Assembly: GCA_946406145.1 (NCBI GenBank)
Contig: CAMJJL010000003.1
Coordinates: forward strand, 17,395-81,394
Origin: an uncultured Clostridia bacterium
Lineage (GTDB): Bacteria > Bacillota > Clostridia > Oscillospirales > Acutalibacteraceae
DNA: 64,000 nt
Reading direction: 5' to 3'
Below are positions 58,574 to 64,000 of this stretch, piece by piece. The translations under genes and the position numbers were made by a program. A model generated the notes under the pieces. The model was not told the origin of the DNA. It saw only the letters and a program-made list of their open reading frames with translations, and searched no databases. Position 1 is the first letter of the stretch, and each line of letters opens with the position of its first letter.

Positions 58574-61402
58574 TCACAGCTTCAAAATATCGTCGTACAG
58601 GTCTTTGTTCGCTTCGATATATTCGGTACTGCCGACGGTGCAAAAAGCGGCATTATTTGCATAATTATTCAATTTGCTGCCGATTGCGTTGAGATCGCCG
58701 AGGGTCGTGGACAACAGCTCGTCACGCTCCTTTTGGATCGCGGCGTTATCTCTGCCGAGCAGATGATAGACAGTGCTCAGGTACGCGGTCGCGCGCGGCA
58801 GCTGCGGATTATCGAGTGATCGCACGACGCTGATGATATAATCCTCTAAGGCGCGGTCGCTGAGTTGCAGATCGCTGAGGAAAGCCGCGGCGTTTTGGAA
58901 GGTGTTCAGCGTGATCCCGATCTGCGGATCGCGGTAGCTCCACATATCGAGCCGCTTGGCGGAATTCGGGATCGTGCCGCAGCCGTAGGCGCCGTTTTCG
59001 ACGCGGATCTTCTGCCACAGGTATTCGAGGGAGAGGATCTTTTTGGCGAGCAGCAAAGCGCCGCCGCTGATGTCGTTATCCGCGTTGAAGCTGTATCCGT
59101 TGAACACGATGTCGCAGGGTGCGCACAGCGCGATATTGCCGGACAGCAGGGTGCTTTCTGCCTGACTGAGCGTATCGGTCAGGGCGCTCCGCATCGGCAG
59201 GGGGATATCTTTGATCTTCTCATAGCTTTCTTCATCACACGCAAGGGAGAATACCGCCCTGCCTTTTTTGATAAATCTTTCGTAGGCGTTCTCAAGGCGT
59301 GTTTTGAGTGCCGAGAAGCTCTCGGGATCGGAGCTCAGCTTTTCCCTGAGCGCCTTGAGACGCTGATAGAAGCTGATGCCGCCTGTCTTGTCGAGGATCG
59401 CGTCACGCGTATTGTGGGTCGCGGCGGCACGGGTCGCGGCAATCTGGCTGGAGTTGTTGATGAAGCCCAGCTGCAGCTCGGTCACCATCTGGTCAATCAG
59501 ATCGCAGATCGCTTTTTGATCGATAAAAACGGTCTGTGTGAGGATCTCTTCGGCAAGGGAAACCGCCTGTGCGTAGTTGTCGGTGAGCGCCTTGAAGCGC
59601 AGAGCAGCGGAGGAGATCACTCTGCTGTCACAGCTCGATACGGAGCCTGACATACTCAGCGAGCCTGTATAGAGCCCGAGCTTGGTTTGCAGGGTCTTGC
59701 CGTCGGTCATTTCGGTGGCGATGTTGCCGAGCAGAGAGGACAGGATGCTGATATCGAAGAGCTCGTCATCATTCGCCTGTCCGATATCAAAGAACAGATC
59801 GGCATAGACGATACCGTCCGTTTTCAGCGGATGATACAGAAACGAAGCTTCTTTCCTTTTTACTTCTGTCAGGAAGGGAACTGCTTTTTTATCAATGTCA
59901 CCGATATTCAAGTGCGGGATACGCGCGTCTTTTTCGGCTTTTAGATCGGAGGGGCTGCTGTCGTTCGCGGTGACAGCGGCATCCTCGTCGGGCTCGTTAT
60001 ATTTCTTCTCAGTCGCGGTGGGCGTCATCACGACGATATTCCGCTCTTTGTTCCACAGTAAGAATACCCGTATCAGATCCTCAAAATAGCCTTTGTCGAT
60101 AATGGATTTGATGGTTTCGAGCGATTCCTCATATTCGAGATAGCGCCACGGCTCGTAACCGTACAGCCATGTGTCGGCGATCTGGATATTATAGTACAGT
60201 CCCTTGGTCAGTCCGGCGGCGCTGCCCTCGCGCAGATTGAATTCGGTGGTGCTCAGCTTAGCGCGCACCGCTTCTTTGTCCAGTCTCGCGGCACATTCCG
60301 TGAGGCACGCGGTGACCTCACGCTCGATCTCGTCGAGGCGGCTTGCGTCACAATGACGGAGCTTGATTGTAAAGAGGGGATAGGCGATGTCCTCGATCAT
60401 CTCGCACTCACATTCCACCGCTAAGCCCTTGTCGAGGATGCGCTTTTTGAGCGGATCGTAGTTGGTATCGGCGAGGATATCGGTGAGAACGGACAGTCCG
60501 AGATAGGTGGTGAAGGCAGGCATTTCACAGATCGGATAGGTGAATGCGATATAATCCTCATTTGCCTTGTCGCCGTTGGCGGTATAGGTACAGTAGAAGG
60601 GCTTCTCCTGCTTTTTGACCGTGATCTTCGGCTCCTTGACCGCCTCCTGCGGCTCGACCTTGCTCAGGTACTCCTCATCGAGGAAGCGAAGCTTCTCTTC
60701 TATCTCCATCTTACCGTAGAGGTAAAATCTTGCGTTGGACGGATGGTAGTATTTTTGGTGATTGGCGATGAAATCCTCATACGTGAGCTTGACGATGTGG
60801 TCGGGATGACCGCCCGATACGGTGGTGTACTGACACGGCTCGTAGCTCTCGTTGAATACCGCCTGATACAAGGTCTCTTCGGGATCGCCCAAAGCGCCCT
60901 TCATCTCGTTGTAGACGACGCCCTGATAGTAGGGCTTGCCGTTCTCGTCGCGCTCGATGTGCCAGCCCTCCTGACGAAAGGCGTTCTCGTTATCATAGAT
61001 CAGCGGACGGAACACCGCGTCGGTGTAGACCGACATCAGGTTCATCAGATCCTTGTCGTTCATGCTCGACACGGGGTACATCGTCTTGTCGGGGAAGGTC
61101 ATCGCGTTGAGGAAGGTGTACAGCGAGCTTTTCATCAGCTCGACAAAGGGATCGTCAACGGGATATTTCCGTGAACCGCATAAGACGCTGTGTTCGAGGA
61201 TATGGAACACACCGGTCGAATCATGCGACGGAGTCGCGAAGGTGATCGAGTAGGTCATGTTGCGGTCGTCGTTATCGACATAGCATAAGAGTGCGCCGCT
61301 GTGGGTGTGGCGCAGGATATACAGGTCGCCGCCGATCTCCTTGACATGACGACGCTGTTCCACCACAAAGCCGTGGATGGTATCACCAATGTTGTATTTC
61401 AT
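58574..61402 (-). CDS. M16C (presequence protease/insulinase-like) metallopeptidase
   Basis: TGVFHILEHSVLCGSRKYPVDDPFVELMKSSLYTFLNAMTFPDKTMYP (HxxEH); 942 aa. Confidence 0.95.
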   Translation of the reverse strand: MKYNIGDTIHGFVVEQRRHVKEIGGDLYILRHTHSGALLCYVDNDDRNMTYSITFATPSHDSTGVFHILEHSVLCGSRKYPVDDPFVELMKSSLYTFLNAMTFPDKTMYPVSSMNDKDLMNLMSVYTDAVFRPLIYDNENAFRQEGWHIERDENGKPYYQGVVYNEMKGALGDPEETLYQAVFNESYEPCQYTTVSGGHPDHIVKLTYEDFIANHQKYYHPSNARFYLYGKMEIEEKLRFLDEEYLSKVEPQEAVKEPKITVKKQEKPFYCTYTANGDKANEDYIAFTYPICEMPAFTTYLGLSVLTDILADTNYDPLKKRILDKGLAVECECEMIEDIAYPLFTIKLRHCDASRLDEIEREVTACLTECAARLDKEAVRAKLSTTEFNLREGSAAGLTKGLYYNIQIADTWLYGYEPWRYLEYEESLETIKSIIDKGYFEDLIRVFLLWNKERNIVVMTPTATEKKYNEPDEDAAVTANDSSPSDLKAEKDARIPHLNIGDIDKKAVPFLTEVKRKEASFLYHPLKTDGIVYADLFFDIGQANDDELFDISILSSLLGNIATEMTDGKTLQTKLGLYTGSLSMSGSVSSCDSRVISSAALRFKALTDNYAQAVSLAEEILTQTVFIDQKAICDLIDQMVTELQLGFINNSSQIAATRAAATHNTRDAILDKTGGISFYQRLKALREKLSSDPESFSALKTRLENAYERFIKKGRAVFSLACDEESYEKIKDIPLPMRSALTDTLSQAESTLLSGNIALCAPCDIVFNGYSFNADNDISGGALLLAKKILSLEYLWQKIRVENGAYGCGTIPNSAKRLDMWSYRDPQIGITLNTFQNAAAFLSDLQLSDRALEDYIISVVRSLDNPQLPRATAYLSTVYHLLGRDNAAIQKERDELLSTTLGDLNAIGSKLNNYANNAAFCTVGSTEYIEANKDLYDDILKL

Positions 61403-61418
61403 ATAAATCTCCTTTCAA

Positions 61419-61583
61419 GCCTCCCTTTCCTAAGGGAGGTGGGTAAATCGGCTTGCCGATTTGGTCGGAGGGTTGTTACGTTTGTTTTGATGTGGTTTAA
61501 GATGTTATATAAATAAAAAGTTTTCAACCCTCAGTCATCATGACGCAAGCGTCAGATGACAGCTCCCTTAGGAAAGGGAGCCT
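61419..61583. repeat. Composite of two inverted family B repeats
   Basis: GCCTCCCTTTCCTAAGGGAGG + AAATCGGCttGCCGATTT ... GTCATCaTGACGCaaGCGTCAgATGAC + GCTCCCTTAGGAAAGGGAGC. Confidence 0.72.
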
Positions 61584-61951
61584 AACTGATCTTCAACCGC
61601 TTCGATCGCGTTCTTTACGCAGTCCTCGCAGGAGCAGAGCATGTGTCCTGTCACCACGCCCTTGAGGTCGATACAGCGTGACGCGCCGCATTTCTCTTCA
61701 AAGGTTTGGAACAGCTTGCGGCTGATCGGGTTCATGCCGCGTGTCTGCTTGCTGAGGATGCCGAGCACCATTTCCGCGCCGATCAGCGCGCCGCAGGTGC
61801 CCATCATACCGCCCATGCCCGAGCCGAAGGTCGAGCTGAGCATCAGGAGGGCTTCTTTGTCATAGGGGAGCTTGTCCTCAAAGGCGAGCAGTACCGCCTG
61901 ACAGCAGTTGTGGGAGCGCTTGAGAGAAGCGCCGAGTTCAGATCGGTTCAT
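61568..61951 (-). CDS. C-GCAxxG-C-C family protein
   Basis: HNCCQAVLLAFEDKL...TFGSGMGGMMGTCGALIGAEMVLG...CEDCVKNAIEAVE. Confidence 0.88.
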   Translation of the reverse strand: MNRSELGASLKRSHNCCQAVLLAFEDKLPYDKEALLMLSSTFGSGMGGMMGTCGALIGAEMVLGILSKQTRGMNPISRKLFQTFEEKCGASRCIDLKGVVTGHMLCSCEDCVKNAIEAVEDQLGSLS

Positions 61952-62207
61952 CGTATCATTCCTTTATGTATGTGATTAACATTAGTATAGCTTTCATGTT
62001 GCTCATTATCCTACTTTTCTTCTGCGATGTCAACCGCCGTGTTTATTATTTTCTCAAAAACTTTGCACGAAAAAGCACCCCGTCTGTACAAATATCCGAA
62101 ATCTCGTCGGGATTATTGACATCATCAATCAATAGGTGTATAAAGCATAGTGTAAAAGGCTCCCTTTACCAAAGGGAGGCTGAGGCAACTAAATCCGGGA
62201 GGTAATT

Positions 62208-62915
62208 ATGGAAAAACGTGAACAGCTTTATGAAGGTAAGGCAAAGAAAGTATTTTTGACCGACGACCCCGAATGCTATATCGTATCCTATAAGGATGAT
62301 GCGACCGCGTTCAACGGTCTGAAGAAGGGTACTATCGTCGGCAAGGGCGTCATCAACAATAAGATGAGCAACCTGCTGATGCAGAAGCTTGAGAAAGAAG
62401 CCGGCATCCCCACTCACTTTGTCGAGGAACTCAGCGACCGTGAGACCGTGGTCAAGAAGGTTTCCATCGTACCTCTCGAGGTCATCATCCGCAATATCGC
62501 CGCAGGCTCTTTCTCCAAGAACTACGGTGTAGAAGAGGGCGTTGTCTTTGATCAGCCCACCATCGAGTTCTCTTACAAGAACGACGATCTCGGCGATCCG
62601 CTGATCAACGATTATCACGCGCTGGCGCTCAAGCTCGCAACCCCTGAGGAGATCGAGACCATCAAGAAGTATGCTTTTGCCGTTAACGATTATTTGAAGG
62701 CCTACTGGAAAGAGCGCGGCGTTATCCTCGTCGATTTCAAGCTCGAGTTCGGCAGACTCTCCGACGGCACCATCGTGCTGGCTGACGAGATCAGCCCCGA
62801 TACCTGCCGCTTCTGGGATGCCGAGACCAAGGAAAAGCTCGACAAGGATCGCTTCCGTCGTGACCTCGGCGGCGTAGAGGACGCTTATGCCGAGATCATG
62901 GGAAGACTGTCTTAA
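62208..62915 (+). CDS. purC: Phosphoribosylaminoimidazole-succinocarboxamide synthase
   Basis: [61 protein letters not shown]. Confidence 0.97.
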   Translation: MEKREQLYEGKAKKVFLTDDPECYIVSYKDDATAFNGLKKGTIVGKGVINNKMSNLLMQKLEKEAGIPTHFVEELSDRETVVKKVSIVPLEVIIRNIAAGSFSKNYGVEEGVVFDQPTIEFSYKNDDLGDPLINDYHALALKLATPEEIETIKKYAFAVNDYLKAYWKERGVILVDFKLEFGRLSDGTIVLADEISPDTCRFWDAETKEKLDKDRFRRDLGGVEDAYAEIMGRLS

Positions 62916-62917
62916 TA

Positions 62918-63080
62918 GATAACGGATAACGGATAACGGATAACGGTTCCCGGAAAGCCAAATGGCTTTTGAATTTGAATAACGTATACTGTCAATTACG
63001 CTCGTAGCTTCAGAAAAGCTGCGAGCGTTAAATTTTTCAATGAGAAAGAAAACGCCCGTCGTAAAATGTTATCCGTTAGC
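62918..63080. repeat. Heptamer array (GGATAAC) with weak facing array and terminator hairpin between
   Basis: GATAACGGATAACGGATAACGGATAACGG; ACGCTCGtAGCTTcagaaAAGCTgCGAGCGT; right ATGTTATCCGTTAGC. Confidence 0.62.
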
Positions 63081-63100
63081 TTAGTTATATTTACTTTTGA

Positions 63101-63128
63101 TTGACAAAAGTGTTTACTATGATATAAT
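63101..63128 (+). promoter_or_regulatory. Sigma-A-type promoter of proB
   Basis: TTGACA 63101-63106, 16 bp, TATAAT 63123-63128. Confidence 0.75.
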
Positions 63129-63157
63129 AATATCGGAAAAGTATTTGGGGGGAAAAT

Positions 63158-63925
63158 ATGAGAATCGTGATTAAGGTGGGCACCTCGACGCTCACCCATT
63201 CTACGGGACTTTTGAATATCAAGCGCGTTGAGAAGATGTGCAAGGTCATCTCCGATTTAAAGAACGCCGGTAACGAGATCGTGTTGGTATCGTCCGGCGC
63301 GATCGGTATGGGGCTGAGCAAGGTCGGCATCCACAGCCGCCCCGATGATATTTCGACCCTGCAGGCAGGCGCGGCGATCGGTCAGTGCGAGCTGATGTAT
63401 GTGTATGACAAGCTGTTCGGCGAGTATAATCACACCGTCGCACAGATCCTGATGACCGGTGCGTTTGTCGCAATCGACGACTACGGCAAGAATCTCGACA
63501 ACACGCTGTACCGCCTGTTGGAGCTGGGCGTGATCCCGATCGTCAACGAGAACGATACCGTCACGACCGATGAGATCGTGATCGGCGATAACGATACACT
63601 CGGCGCGATTATCGCCGAACGCGTGGACGCACAGCTCTTGATTATCCTCTCGGATATCGACGGATTGTACACCGCGAATCCTGCCGTTGACCCCGACGCA
63701 AAGCGGTTAGAGGTTATTGAGGAGATCACTCCCGAGATCGAGGCGCTCGCCGGAGCGGCAGGCTCCAAGCTCGGCACCGGCGGAATGGTGACCAAGCTCA
63801 AGGCGGCGAAGCAAGCGACAGAGAACGGCATCGAGGTCGTGATCGCCAACGGCAAGGATCCGGATATCCTGTATGATATCATGGACGGCGTCGCCGTATG
63901 TACGAGATTTGTAGTGAAGAAGTAA
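63158..63925 (+). CDS. proB: Glutamate 5-kinase, short form (no PUA domain evident)
   Basis: MRIVIKVGTSTLTHSTGLLNIKRVEKMCKVISDLKNAGNEIVLVSSGAIGMGLSKVG; VNENDTVTTDEIVIGDNDTLGAIIA; GTGGMVTKLKAAK. Confidence 0.95.
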   Translation: MRIVIKVGTSTLTHSTGLLNIKRVEKMCKVISDLKNAGNEIVLVSSGAIGMGLSKVGIHSRPDDISTLQAGAAIGQCELMYVYDKLFGEYNHTVAQILMTGAFVAIDDYGKNLDNTLYRLLELGVIPIVNENDTVTTDEIVIGDNDTLGAIIAERVDAQLLIILSDIDGLYTANPAVDPDAKRLEVIEEITPEIEALAGAAGSKLGTGGMVTKLKAAKQATENGIEVVIANGKDPDILYDIMDGVAVCTRFVVKK

Positions 63926-64000
63926 ATAGCCTTCCCCTTGAGGAAATTCCCCTGTTAGGGGAAATGGGCAAAGCCCAAAAGGGTTGCCGTTCCTGCAAGG

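Overview
The 64 kb window looks like an ordinary chromosomal segment from a low-GC-lineage anaerobe (Clostridia/Oscillospiraceae-like, inferred from gene content: spoIIE, mgtE, MecA-like, YgeW/YgeY). I see no rRNA, tRNA, CRISPR array, prophage or integrated conjugative element. About 48 protein genes are supported. They include a glycerol kinase / GlpA-GlpB-like / DUF1667 cluster, a ygeY-ygeW-carbamate kinase cluster with two PLP enzymes and a YheO/DauR-like regulator, a complete arginine locus (argG-H-C-J-B-D-F), an ECF sigma pair, spoIIE, a GH13 glucosidase, rpe, rlmB, mgtE, a ClC channel, an MBOAT/DHHW pair, an M16C peptidase, purC and proB. The most interesting content is between the genes, where several families of hairpin-ended repeats occur. 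(1) Two-hairpin repeats have one conserved stem and one stem that changes sequence but keeps pairing. One inverted pair flanks a small DUF559 (PD-(D/E)XK/Vsr-like) endonuclease gene inside the glp cluster. Two 206-bp elements elsewhere look like internally deleted derivatives of that unit, suggesting an undescribed DUF559-driven mobile repeat system. (2) Heptamer tandem arrays occur as facing inverted pairs in gene gaps and often supply the stop codon of the adjacent gene. (3) A 380-bp multi-hairpin element has terminal inverted repeats, and a 33-bp solo palindrome made of the same ends lies elsewhere. (4) An 887-aa P-type-ATPase-like protein lacks the catalytic DKTGT and GDGxND motifs. (5) A long structured leader precedes mgtE. 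All alignments were done by eye.
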